Origin: Candidatus Melainabacteria bacterium MEL.A1 | GTDB lineage: Bacteria; Cyanobacteriota; Vampirovibrionia; Gastranaerophilales; Gastranaerophilaceae | Direction: 5' to 3' | DNA length: 64,000 bases | Assembly: GCA_001765415.1 (NCBI GenBank) | Contig: CP017245.1 | Location: 1,674,001 to 1,738,000, forward strand | Shown here: positions 8,080 through 16,425 of the stretch, one piece after another | How the letters are laid out: every line of letters starts with the position of its first letter | How positions within the stretch are numbered: the stretch's first letter is position 1 | Made by a program: the position numbers and the translations under genes | Notes under the pieces: model-generated | Told to the model about the DNA's origin: nothing | The model's input: the letters and a program-made list of their open reading frames with translations, nothing else | The model's database searches: none

Positions 8080-10139
8080 AACCAAAGCAATAATCCTGAA
8101 GAGCCTTTACCAAAAACTGCTTCATAGACTTGGATTTCTTGTTTAACAACTTCTTCTGAGGCATTTTGTTTTGGAATATATTCGTATAATGCTTTTGGAA
8201 TATCGTATCCTATAGCTTTTGCTGCTTCAATATGTTCTTTTATGAATTTTAAGTCCATAATGACGGAATCTTTATCGTATGTTTTAGGTTTTTCTGGTTT
8301 TTTAAGCCAAGGAGTTGGATTTTTTAATGCGTTTTTTAAACTCCATTCCGGTTCTTGTGTTACAGGTGGATTTTTTGATGAATAGTATTCTAATACAAGT
8401 GATGGTAGGGTAGTGTTTTGAGTTTTTGCTACCTGACATAATGTGTTTTTAGTGTTATGATCATTTAATCTCTTAGAATAACCTAATCTTGATTTTGTTA
8501 CAAAAGCTCTGTAGTCAGGACTTTGAATAGCTGTTTCTACACGAGCAGGAACATCTCTTTTCATTTCGTAATTAACATTTTTTGCTTTTGTAATTCTTGT
8601 CTGTCTTATTGCATTATATGGCGTTTTTACTTTTCTAGTAGGTGTTTTTTTAGATGTTTTTTTATTAGTTTTTGTGTTGGTTTTGTTAGTTTTTGTCGAA
8701 GCTGCTGCCACTTTTTGTTGTTGATTGTTATGTAGCGGTTTAGCTTGAGTTGTCGGTTTTGAATGGTTTACTTTTTTGTCTTCTGTTGTGTTTTTGTGAA
8801 CATGTTGTGATGTTATAGTTGGTTTATTGTTAACTTCTTGTTGCTCTTTTGAGTTAGGGACAACTTTGGTTTTTGCTGCCGGATGGTGAGTTGGAGCAGA
8901 AGAAGATTGTGCTAAAGTCGAGGATTCTACAACTCCTTTTTGTTGATTTTCTTCTTGCTTTGGTAACTCATAACTTATCGCATATTTATTGTCTTGCGGA
9001 ATTTTATTTGGTTTTGGAATTATTGCTTTGTCATTTATGTAGAAGTATTCAATGCCTTTTGGGTTGGTGTGATAAAGTTTGTTGCCATCTTTATCTGTGT
9101 TTGCTTTCAACAAGTCTTCTTTGGTAATGCCAAATTCGTCTGCAATTTTGTCCATGCCCCAACCTTCTGGAACGTCAAGAACTACGAAATGATTGCCGTC
9201 TTTATCTTTGCCAACTTGTTCAAGTTTTCCATTTATTGTTTGGTAATACTGTTTTGTGCCGTCTGAGAAAGTCGCTTCTTCTGCGACTTTATTGCCTGTA
9301 TCGGGAGCAATGTCAATATCTTCTTTAATTAAGCCTTCACCAATTTTTGCTCCTGAATATTCAATGGTTTGTGCATCAATTTTATAATCATCATTAAATT
9401 TATTAACGATTGATTTTACGGAATTTGGATCTGATTTAAAAGATGATACAATCCTTTCTGGAACTGCTTCTCCTTTGATTTGTTTATAAATTACGGTTTC
9501 AACGTCATTTCCTTTAGACGTTGTTTTTGAATTTAATTTATCCTCAAACCAGTCATATTTTACGACGGTTGTATCATTATCTTGCTTAATTGTTTGTTGC
9601 TCAGGTTGTTCAATATTTCCATCTTTGTATATTGTTTCTGTTACGTCTTTGCCATTTGCGGAGGTTTCTAAAGTCTTATCAACTTTGTTTTTATCGCCTT
9701 TTAAATAGAAAGTTTCTAACTTACCACCATTTTCAAAATTCTTGGTATTGCTTAGTAAAACTCCGTCTTTGTTGTAAAATTCTGTTTCATTTTCATTTAT
9801 AACAACCGGATAATTTCCGCTTACGTTAGGTGCAAGTTCGGAATTTTTTATTTCTTTTAATTGGTTTAATGCAGAGCGAATTTCTTTCCTGCTACCTTCA
9901 AGTCCCATTTCTCGAGCTTCTTTTATTGATAATTTTTCGTTATCATTAGTGTCTGCACTTTTGGTAATTTTATCAACATCAGATGAATAAATAATGGCAT
10001 CTTCTTTGTAGCCGTTAGTTTTAAAATAGTTAAACAACAACTCATTTTGTTCTTTTAAGGTAGATAATTTTATACCCGTTGTGCTGAATTGTTGCGGTTG
10101 TTTTTGAATACCTGTTACTTTGATTGGATTTTCGCCCAT
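8076..10139 (-). CDS. Large EF-hand and LysM-like protein of unknown function
   Basis: 687 residues, no signal peptide seen. Residues 63-74 (DTNDNEKLSIKE) match a canonical 12-residue EF-hand loop (D63, N65, N67, S71, E74). A middle region of YKDGN/FSDGTKQYY-type beta repeats resembles MORN-like or Rhs-like strands. Residues about 318-376 (VLDVPEGWGMDKIADEFGITKEDLL...IIPKP) look like one LysM domain, which would bind peptidoglycan. Then comes a Thr/Lys/Asn-rich low-complexity linker (about 400-510) and a helical C-terminal domain. Secretion by a signal-independent route is possible but unproved. The function is not recognised. Confidence 0.75.
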   Translation of the reverse strand: MGENPIKVTGIQKQPQQFSTTGIKLSTLKEQNELLFNYFKTNGYKEDAIIYSSDVDKITKSADTNDNEKLSIKEAREMGLEGSRKEIRSALNQLKEIKNSELAPNVSGNYPVVINENETEFYNKDGVLLSNTKNFENGGKLETFYLKGDKNKVDKTLETSANGKDVTETIYKDGNIEQPEQQTIKQDNDTTVVKYDWFEDKLNSKTTSKGNDVETVIYKQIKGEAVPERIVSSFKSDPNSVKSIVNKFNDDYKIDAQTIEYSGAKIGEGLIKEDIDIAPDTGNKVAEEATFSDGTKQYYQTINGKLEQVGKDKDGNHFVVLDVPEGWGMDKIADEFGITKEDLLKANTDKDGNKLYHTNPKGIEYFYINDKAIIPKPNKIPQDNKYAISYELPKQEENQQKGVVESSTLAQSSSAPTHHPAAKTKVVPNSKEQQEVNNKPTITSQHVHKNTTEDKKVNHSKPTTQAKPLHNNQQQKVAAASTKTNKTNTKTNKKTSKKTPTRKVKTPYNAIRQTRITKAKNVNYEMKRDVPARVETAIQSPDYRAFVTKSRLGYSKRLNDHNTKNTLCQVAKTQNTTLPSLVLEYYSSKNPPVTQEPEWSLKNALKNPTPWLKKPEKPKTYDKDSVIMDLKFIKEHIEAAKAIGYDIPKALYEYIPKQNASEEVVKQEIQVYEAVFGKGSSGLLLWF

Positions 10140-10219
10140 AGATTTTCACCTTTCATAACATACTAACCTTGTTATTTATCGGTTAATTATGAAAAAATCT
10201 TTAATAATTTTGGGGTATT

Positions 10220-11197
10220 TTAACAATTATTAACAATAAAATCTAAACAAGCATCGTAACTTGGCATAACAATTATTGATGGATTGATTTTGTTAGGTGT
10301 AACATCAAGGGTTGTTGAATTTTCTTTTACTGCCAAAACAGGAATATTTCTTTTTAAAGCCTCAAAAACGGGAGTTGATCCCAGAGAATTATAAGGCATT
10401 ACAAGATAGTCCAAGTTATCAATTGAAATTCCGCCGAAACTACTTAGCATTGGCGCATTGCTCAATCCCAATAATATACATGGTAAAAATGTTGGTGTAA
10501 TATATTCTGATGCCGCTTTACCATCAACAAGTTCCGGATAAATCTGGTAATCTATAAATGCCGGAGAGTGTGCGCAAGGAATTTGCAATTCTTTTGAAAT
10601 ATAGTGTGATAAAATTGCTTCAACTCCGCCTACGGGATCTGTTCCAATGCCGTTTGCATAATCAGGGTTGTCATCTTCCGGTTCGGCAAACAAGCATACG
10701 ATTGCGATTGCGTTGCATCCTTTAGCTAAAAGTTTTTTAGCTGCCTCTAACATTGTTTTAGGATTGTTTACAAAACCTGTTGAAATCCCGTTATTTTCCA
10801 TTTTAAATTCAACGCCAACTTCTTGTTCTGTGATTTCGTATCCTAAAATATCAACTCCATAAACGCATTTTACAGCTCTAAATGTGTTGATATGAATGTT
10901 TAATACATCTTGAGAAATTGCTTTGTCAAAAATAATTCCGATTTTGTTGTTTTTAGATTGGATTAAATTTATATTTCCTTTAAAAAATTCATCAATAGAA
11001 TAGCCTTCAACATAGAACATGTTATCGGTAATACCAGAAAATCCTCCGGCATTAACGACATTTGGGTTAACAATAAGGTTTGAAATTTGGGCAAATTTTC
11101 TGGCATAACAACTTGCATCTCCGGCAAAACCGCCGATTGATGCTCCAATTCCTGTCGGAACGATAAATGCTCCTAATTTTTCTCCGTTATTTAGCAT
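10220..11197 (-). CDS. DUF3326 family protein
   Basis: The start AFIVPTGIGASIGGFAGDAS and the body match DUF3326, a family of unknown function known mainly from Cyanobacteria and plants. About 325 residues from the ATG at 11197, or 331 if a TTG at 11215 is used. I prefer the ATG, but neither has a clear ribosome site; a TATAAT box ends only a few bases before this ATG, so a leaderless transcript is possible. A Gly-rich nucleotide-binding-like loop is at the N-terminus. No enzyme activity can be assigned. Confidence 0.8.
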   Translation of the reverse strand: MLNNGEKLGAFIVPTGIGASIGGFAGDASCYARKFAQISNLIVNPNVVNAGGFSGITDNMFYVEGYSIDEFFKGNINLIQSKNNKIGIIFDKAISQDVLNIHINTFRAVKCVYGVDILGYEITEQEVGVEFKMENNGISTGFVNNPKTMLEAAKKLLAKGCNAIAIVCLFAEPEDDNPDYANGIGTDPVGGVEAILSHYISKELQIPCAHSPAFIDYQIYPELVDGKAASEYITPTFLPCILLGLSNAPMLSSFGGISIDNLDYLVMPYNSLGSTPVFEALKRNIPVLAVKENSTTLDVTPNKINPSIIVMPSYDACLDFIVNNC

Positions 11198-11212
11198 AAC
11201 ATTATAATACAC

Positions 11213-11240
11213 CAAAAAAGCAGTCGATTGACTGCTTTTT
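11213..11240 (-). terminator. Intrinsic terminator
   Basis: AAGCAGTC, a four-base loop and GACTGCTT flanked by A and T tracts. It lies just after the stop of the 129-residue gene on the minus strand and would end that transcript. Confidence 0.8.
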
Positions 11241-11265
11241 AAAAATTTTATTTAATTGTCTTACT

Positions 11266-11655
11266 CTATTGTGAAACACCTCCGTATGAAAAGTCGTTTT
11301 TGATATTTGTTTGTAACAATTTAGTCCAGCTTGATTCAAATGTGCTGATTTCGTTCAATTGAGTTTCAAGATTATTTTTTTCTATCTCTAATTCTTGTTC
11401 CCAAGAGTTAAGGTTTGCCAGTTCTAGTTCGTGTTCGTTGTTGCATTGTTCTGTCAACAATTCGTAAGTTTCAGGATCATCTTCATAATAGTTGTAATAA
11501 ATCTCATTCATTTTGTCGTTATATTTAGATTGTTTTTCAGCGGTTTGTTTTGAAGCACTCAAAGTGTTCATCATATTAGTGGACAACTTATCATTAATCA
11601 AAGCTTTTTGTTTTGTGTAAAGTAACAATGTTTCATGAATATTTGAAATTGCCAT
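11266..11655 (-). CDS. Small coiled-coil protein of unknown function
   Basis: 129 residues, mostly charged helix. Heptad-like patterns at about 10-60 and 75-110 suggest a coiled coil. No signal peptide or membrane helix. The end SWTKLLQTNIKNDFSYGGVSQ contains a conserved-looking aromatic/Gly tail. It stands alone between terminator-like hairpins, so it is probably a single-gene unit. I do not recognise the family. Confidence 0.65.
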   Translation of the reverse strand: MAISNIHETLLLYTKQKALINDKLSTNMMNTLSASKQTAEKQSKYNDKMNEIYYNYYEDDPETYELLTEQCNNEHELELANLNSWEQELEIEKNNLETQLNEISTFESSWTKLLQTNIKNDFSYGGVSQ

Positions 11656-12004
11656 CTCTCTAGTCCTCTTTTTTTTTTGCTCTCTGTACTTATATAAACA
11701 ATTTTGAAAAAGTCCAATTTCAACAAGAGGATTATTTGTTACAAAAGTTAATAAAAGAAGATAAGTTGATATGGTGATAAGGGCTAATAATTCTATAAAA
11801 AAGAAAAATGACGGGGTTGCGATTCAAACCCGTCAGCTTATGAATTATATATGTATTGTCGTCGTTTTTCTCGTCAAGGCTCTCTCTTATATTATTTATA
11901 TTCCACAAAACTAATTCTTTTTAACTATATGTAACAAAATATTACTAATTCTTTAGAATTAGTTTTTGCAAAAAATTAATCCTTAGGATTAACTCTTAAT
12001 ATTG
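11656..12004. other. Intergenic region with hairpins, no gene
   Basis: 349 bases without a supportable reading frame. It has a hairpin with arms TGACGGG/CCCGTCA (about 11810-11837) whose loop and arms resemble a tRNA T-arm, but no other tRNA parts can be found. Two further palindromes near 11941-11960 (ACTAATTCTTTAGAATTAGT) and 11977-11993 follow. The last, read on the minus strand, is followed by six T and is a good terminator for the zinc-ribbon gene. Confidence 0.6.
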
Positions 12005-12328
12005 TTAGTTGTTAGAACGCTTTTCTTCTTCTTTTACAAAGTTTGCAAGTTCTTCCAAGTGTCTATCTTCAATTGAATCAATTAATTCTTTTACAGATTT
12101 GATTTTGTTTAGAGCAAAGCCTGTTTCTGCAAGCAAAACACAGTCGTTACAAAGTCTGTAACCTTCGTATTCAATAGAGCCTGCAAGGCATTTGTTTTCT
12201 CCGCAACAATCGCAATCAAAAAATTCGTTTGCAATATCCGGATTATCTTCCAAGTCGTCAATTCTCATCTGTTCAACTACTTGCGACATTTCTTCAACTA
12301 TTTCGTGTTCTGTTTTTTCTTGTGTCAT
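12005..12328 (-). CDS. Small putative zinc-binding protein
   Basis: 107 residues. Two cysteine pairs, CDCC...(about 23 residues)...CNDC, around residues 38-66 suggest a zinc ribbon; the flanks are acidic and helical. It is the last gene of a minus-strand group after murT and pdxJ, 57 bases below pdxJ, and a T-tailed hairpin follows it. Function unknown. Confidence 0.65.
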   Translation of the reverse strand: MTQEKTEHEIVEEMSQVVEQMRIDDLEDNPDIANEFFDCDCCGENKCLAGSIEYEGYRLCNDCVLLAETGFALNKIKSVKELIDSIEDRHLEELANFVKEEEKRSNN

Positions 12329-12385
12329 ATTCCTTTTTTCAACGCAGTGAGCTTTAAAACTTATTGTTCCTGCATCTTAGTTCCT

Positions 12386-13096
12386 TTATTTTATCATTTC
12401 CTTCATCTTGCTTACAGCTTCCGGTAATCCGGTAAAGACTGCACGAGAAATTATGCTATGTCCGATGTTTAATTCGTGTAAGCCTTTAATTTCGTGCATT
12501 CTGTGAACATTTTCGTAATTCAAACCGTGACCGGCGTTAACTTGTAAATCTAAACTTTGTGCAAGTTCAGCGGATTTTTTTAGTTTTTGAAATTCTTCTT
12601 CTTCCTCTTTATATCCAAAATTTTCAGCATAAGCTCCTGTGTGCATTTCAATAAATTGTGCGCCAGTTTTAGCTGAAGCTCTTACTTGCTCCTCATCAGG
12701 GTCAATAAATAGGCTGACAATAATTCCTGCATCAAGTAATGGTTTTATAAACTCGGTTACTTTGTCTAATTGTCCTGCAACATCTAGTCCACCTTCAGTT
12801 GTAACTTCTTGTCTTTTTTCCGGTACAAGGCAAATTGAATAAGGTTTTACATCAAGTGCGATAGCTTGAATGTCATCTGCCATAGCCATTTCAAGATTTA
12901 GACGTGTTTTTAATGATTGAGAAAGTGCATAAACATCTTCATCTTTAATGTGTCGTCTATCTTCTCTTAGATGGGTTGTTATTGATGTTGCACCGTTGTT
13001 TTCTGCAATTTCTGCGGCTTTTTCAACACTTGGTTCAACTCCGCCTCTAGCGTTTCTTAATGTCGCTACGTGGTCTATATTTACTCCTAATAACAT
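12386..13096 (-). CDS. pdxJ: Pyridoxine 5'-phosphate synthase
   Basis: 236 residues, TIM barrel. The start LLGVNIDHVATLRNARGG is the PdxJ signature (phosphate and substrate site), and the EMHTGAYAE and NAGHGLNYEN motifs follow. It condenses 1-deoxyxylulose 5-phosphate with aminoacetone 3-phosphate to give pyridoxine 5'-phosphate. It begins two bases after murT. It needs the product of a DXS enzyme; a DXS-like gene lies at 60547 but is atypical. Confidence 0.95.
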   Translation of the reverse strand: MLLGVNIDHVATLRNARGGVEPSVEKAAEIAENNGATSITTHLREDRRHIKDEDVYALSQSLKTRLNLEMAMADDIQAIALDVKPYSICLVPEKRQEVTTEGGLDVAGQLDKVTEFIKPLLDAGIIVSLFIDPDEEQVRASAKTGAQFIEMHTGAYAENFGYKEEEEEFQKLKKSAELAQSLDLQVNAGHGLNYENVHRMHEIKGLHELNIGHSIISRAVFTGLPEAVSKMKEMIK

Positions 13097-13098
13097 TT

Positions 13099-14433
13099 TT
13101 ACCTGCTTTCTTTAATTTCGTTGTTAATTTTTAATAATGCTGTATATGATGGCAAAATCGTTGTTTTACCGTTTTTTGTTGCTCTTTCAATGGCTTTTTT
13201 AATGTTAGGTTCTATAATAATTCTTTCTTGCGGAATTCCTGCGTATTTTAAGCGAGTTGCCATATCGTTAGCTCGAATTCCAGATGTAATAACGAGTTTT
13301 TGTGCATCTTTCAGTTGCTCAAAATCGCTATCCCAAAGCCATGAAATATCTCTGCCGTCTGCGTAGTTGTCATTTATTGCAACGACAATATTTGAGTTTA
13401 AATCTACTGTTTTCAAGACTTCGCTTGCGCCTGTCGGATTTTTGATAAGTTGAATTACTGTTTGATTGCCGTTAATTACTCTTTTTTCGGTTCTTCCAAA
13501 AATAGCATGATAAGTGTCAATGGCTTTTTGGATTTCATCTTGATTTAATCCTTGTTCAAATGCAAAAGCAATAGCCGCAAGTGCATTATAAGCATTGTAA
13601 AGTCCGGCAAGGTTGACAGTAAATTTATATTCCACCCCTTTATTTTTTACTGTTAAAATTGAATATTCATTGAAAACTTTAACATTAGCCGGATAATTAC
13701 ATTGGTGGCGTTTGTAACCGCATTTTGAGCAGTAATAGTGACCTTCTTGAGCCATAAATTGTTTTGAATACTCTAAAGGTTCTCCGCAAGGGCAGTTGAA
13801 AGCCTCTGCCGGTGCATTGGATTTGTGTTCATAATTGCAATCATATTCAACGTTTTCAAACCCATAATAAACCGCATATTTTGTCCTATCAAATGTTGCA
13901 ACCAATGGATCATCGGCATTTAAAATAAGTTTTAAATTTGGATTTTTGTCAATTGCGTTTTTGATAAAACCTGCAGTGGTATTTAGTTCGCCATATCTGT
14001 CTAATTGGTCACGAAATAAATTTGTTACTACTAAATAATCTGATGGCATGTAATCATATAATTTTGTCAAATAAGCCTCATCAGATTCGATTACGGCATA
14101 ATCAAAGCGTGTAAAAGGTTTTACAGACAGTGCAAATACATTTGCGACCCCTGTAAGCATGTTTGCACCTTTCAGGTTGTGAATTACGTTTTGGTTTGCA
14201 ACTTCCAAAATATGTGCAATAATCCCTGATGTTGTGGATTTCCCATTTGTTCCGGTAATTGTGATAACATCTTTTTTTATATATTTTCTGCAATGAGCAA
14301 GAAAATCAGGGCAAATTTTAAGCGTCATCATTCCGACAAAAGAAGTTCCTGATGAGCGATTAAGCAGTCTGATTGCCCTATATGCCAATCTTGCAATTAT
14401 TAATGATAAATAAAATTCAAATATCCTAATCAT
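13099..14433 (-). CDS. murT: Lipid II isoglutaminyl synthase subunit MurT-like
   Basis: 444 residues. Mur-ligase P-loop GTNGKST at 61-67, an inserted four-cysteine zinc site (Cys214, 216, 235, 238) and a C-terminal DUF1727 region, the MurT layout. With GatD, MurT amidates the alpha-carboxyl of D-Glu in lipid II. GatD normally sits beside murT but the neighbour here is pdxJ, so gatD is elsewhere or missing. An N-terminal hydrophobic segment (1-25) may associate with the membrane. Confidence 0.9.
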   Translation of the reverse strand: MIRIFEFYLSLIIARLAYRAIRLLNRSSGTSFVGMMTLKICPDFLAHCRKYIKKDVITITGTNGKSTTSGIIAHILEVANQNVIHNLKGANMLTGVANVFALSVKPFTRFDYAVIESDEAYLTKLYDYMPSDYLVVTNLFRDQLDRYGELNTTAGFIKNAIDKNPNLKLILNADDPLVATFDRTKYAVYYGFENVEYDCNYEHKSNAPAEAFNCPCGEPLEYSKQFMAQEGHYYCSKCGYKRHQCNYPANVKVFNEYSILTVKNKGVEYKFTVNLAGLYNAYNALAAIAFAFEQGLNQDEIQKAIDTYHAIFGRTEKRVINGNQTVIQLIKNPTGASEVLKTVDLNSNIVVAINDNYADGRDISWLWDSDFEQLKDAQKLVITSGIRANDMATRLKYAGIPQERIIIEPNIKKAIERATKNGKTTILPSYTALLKINNEIKESR

Positions 14434-14500
14434 AAATAGTCCTTTAGACGTATTCTATTTCTCCCTATCCTATATTAATATAATACAAAGAATAAGAAAA

Positions 14501-14860
14501 ATGTATATATTTATCGCAATAATTTTCATAGCAGAGTTAATAATTGCCCATTTTATAATCAGTAATTTGATAAAATGGGATGAAAAAGTGCGTTATTACA
14601 ATGCTTGTGTAAAAACATTTAACCCATTACTGCAAACATGCTTGCAGTATGGAAGATGTTTGGTTTCTTCTTTCAAAAACTCTTTTGAAGGTGTAATTTT
14701 ATATGTAAAGAAAAAACGTGAACAGTTTATTTCAAAAATTATTTTTGCCGTTGCGATATATTCTCTCTTAATAATATTTAAAATCAAAACGAACAAAGCA
14801 AAAAAAATATATAAACTAGCAGGCGCAATCAAAGACCTAGTGCTTGAATTAGCCGTTTAG
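14501..14860 (+). CDS. Small membrane protein of unknown function
   Basis: 119 residues: an N-terminal membrane helix (1-24), an amphipathic middle and a second hydrophobic segment (about 79-93). First gene of a plus-strand group with two YtxH proteins and a DUF948 protein, 55 bases before the next, which suggests an envelope role. No family recognised. Confidence 0.6.
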   Translation: MYIFIAIIFIAELIIAHFIISNLIKWDEKVRYYNACVKTFNPLLQTCLQYGRCLVSSFKNSFEGVILYVKKKREQFISKIIFAVAIYSLLIIFKIKTNKAKKIYKLAGAIKDLVLELAV

Positions 14861-14915
14861 CTTGTAATTTATTAAAAAATATGTTAGAATTATAAATGAA
14901 AGATGAGGTTATGTT

Positions 14916-15233
14916 ATGAGTAAAAACAAATCATTTATGTTCGCAATGGGACTAATTGCCGGTGTTGTTGGCGGATTGGTTGCAGGTGTGCTTTATGCTC
15001 CAAAATCAGGAGAAGAATCTAGGCGTGAGTTGAAAGATGCTGCGTGTGAGTTTTACGAAAAAAATTCTCCTGCGATTAAAGATGCAAAAAAACAAGCTCT
15101 TGAGAATATAGATTTGATGAAATATAAGTTAGAAAGGCAATTTAGAAAATTTAACAATATGGTAAAATCAAAGAAACTTCTTAAAGCAAAAGAGCTTGAA
15201 GAAATGGATGACGAATACAATTGCGAAAACTAA
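14916..15233 (+). CDS. YtxH-domain protein
   Basis: 105 residues. N-terminal glycine-rich membrane helix (FAMGLIAGVVGGLVAGVLYAPKSGEESR) typical of YtxH proteins, then a charged helical tail. YtxH proteins are often stress-linked and membrane-anchored, with unclear molecular role. Same operon as the DUF948 gene 14 bases on and a second YtxH at 15672. Confidence 0.85.
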   Translation: MSKNKSFMFAMGLIAGVVGGLVAGVLYAPKSGEESRRELKDAACEFYEKNSPAIKDAKKQALENIDLMKYKLERQFRKFNNMVKSKKLLKAKELEEMDDEYNCEN

Positions 15234-15247
15234 AAGGAAATTATTAA

Positions 15248-15604
15248 ATGGAAATGTCACAAATAGCGTTAAATCAGGGCTTGACTTTTTTAGTTTGGGC
15301 AACAGGTGTTATTTTAATTATTGTTGCCGGATTTGTGGTTAAGTTGTTGATTGACCTTTCGGCTCTCACGAAGAATTTGAAGGAAACTTCAACAATCGTG
15401 AATACAGAATTGAAACCAACATTAAAGGAATTAAATCAGACATTGAACTCAATAAATGAGATTGTAAAAAGTACCGATAAAAATGTTGGCGATTTCAAAA
15501 CTGCAGTTGGTAGCTTGTTAGACAAAACAAAATTAGTGTCAGGAACACTTCTTGGTGGTTTGTTTAAAGGTTTTACTACTGCTTACAAGATGTTTAGAAA
15601 ATAG
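15248..15604 (+). CDS. DUF948-family protein
   Basis: 118 residues. One N-terminal membrane helix (about 12-34) and a long Thr/Leu/Asn-rich helical region (ETSTIVNTELKPTLKELNQTLNSIN) as in DUF948 proteins, which commonly sit next to YtxH genes in Firmicutes and Cyanobacteria. Probably a membrane-anchored coiled coil; activity unknown. Confidence 0.8.
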   Translation: MEMSQIALNQGLTFLVWATGVILIIVAGFVVKLLIDLSALTKNLKETSTIVNTELKPTLKELNQTLNSINEIVKSTDKNVGDFKTAVGSLLDKTKLVSGTLLGGLFKGFTTAYKMFRK

Positions 15605-15671
15605 CCGATTTCGGTGATTTTTTATCGTCAAACAATTGTTACAATAGAAACGAAAAAAGGAGTAATATATT

Positions 15672-15944
15672 ATGTCAGCAACAAAATTTTTAGCAGGTTT
15701 TATAGTAGGTGGTGCAATTGGCGCAATTGCAGGTGTTTTGCTTGCTCCGAAATCAGGTGAAGAAACTCGTGCATTAATAGCAGATGGCGCAAAAGACGCA
15801 GTAAGACGTGCAGATGAAACAGTTAAAGAAATTCAATCAAAAGCAGATGATGTAGTTTCTGATATGCAAAAAAAAGGTGATGAAATTAAAGAAAAAATCC
15901 AAAACCTTATTAATCAGCAAAAAGAAGCTAAACAAGAGGCTTAA
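15672..15944 (+). CDS. YtxH-domain protein (second copy)
   Basis: 90 residues with the same GGAIGAIAGVLLAPKSGEETR membrane/anchor motif as the gene at 14916, followed by an Ala/Lys/Glu coiled coil. Preceded by an AAAAAAGGAG ribosome site and ended by a strong terminator, so it closes the group. Confidence 0.85.
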   Translation: MSATKFLAGFIVGGAIGAIAGVLLAPKSGEETRALIADGAKDAVRRADETVKEIQSKADDVVSDMQKKGDEIKEKIQNLINQQKEAKQEA

Positions 15945-15968
15945 TAAAAATTTCAAAATTGAATTACA

Positions 15969-16000
15969 AAAGGCTTTCTCTTATTAGAGAAAGCTTTTTT
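15969..16000 (+). terminator. Intrinsic terminator of the YtxH operon
   Basis: GCTTTCTC / GAGAAAGC stem with a short loop and six T after it, 25 bases past the stop of the last gene. Confidence 0.85.
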
Positions 16001-16310
16001 GGTGTACTATGTACGTAGCATCAAGTTCAGGGTGACAGTTACATGTCATCACGGATTTATTCCGCGAACTATAACAATTGATGTTGGGCTGAAAGCCCCA
16101 ACCTACTTACTTTTTATGAAAACATTTTCCTTTACGGGATAGCACCCATCCTTACCTTCCCTCGTAAGGGAAGGAGTAATTTTCCTCCCTTGTGAGGGAG
16201 GATGCAAGGTGGGTGCTGATTTTCAACTATTTTTAACAAAGAATAAAATTTTAATTTATCTTAATTATTAAGAAATGTAAAAATGCGTTTAAAATAGGCT
16301 CAAATCCAGA
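16001..16310. repeat. Dispersed repeats upstream of the 16426 gene
   Basis: No gene. Contains a CAAGTTCAGGGTGACA block like the REP-type repeats of many bacteria, the left copy (16055-16096) of a 42-bp direct repeat, and the GGGATAGCACCCATCC...GGGAGGATGCAAGGTGGGTGCT module at about 16137-16218. Confidence 0.75.
16055..16096 (+). repeat. 42-bp direct repeat, left copy
   Basis: Identical over 42 bases to 17333-17374 and in the same orientation. The core is CCGCGAACTATAACAATTG. The two copies bracket the whole 16426-17265 transcription unit. A shorter match (GGATTTATTCCGC) also covers the 3' end of panD. Confidence 0.85.
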
Positions 16311-16345
16311 TATAATGCCTCTATGCTATGCTATGCTATGCTATG
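16311..16345 (+). promoter_or_regulatory. TATAAT box followed by five tandem CTATG units
   Basis: TATAAT at 16311-16316, with a TTTAAA-like -35 17 bases upstream, is followed by exactly five CTATG repeats at 16321-16345. Transcription would start in or just before the array, leaving an untranslated leader of about 100 bases to the ATG at 16426. Change in copy number would alter the transcript start or leader. Confidence 0.55.
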
Positions 16346-16425
16346 TGGCGCACTGTGTCAAATTTTTTGACTTTTAAGTTTTAATAAACATGTGGGCGAA
16401 TTAAAAAGTAGAAAGGTAGAAAGAA

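Noticed and set aside
11810..11837. Possible second tRNA (T-arm-like hairpin)
   Set aside because: Only a T-arm-like stem and loop are present; no acceptor, D-arm or anticodon arm can be drawn around it.
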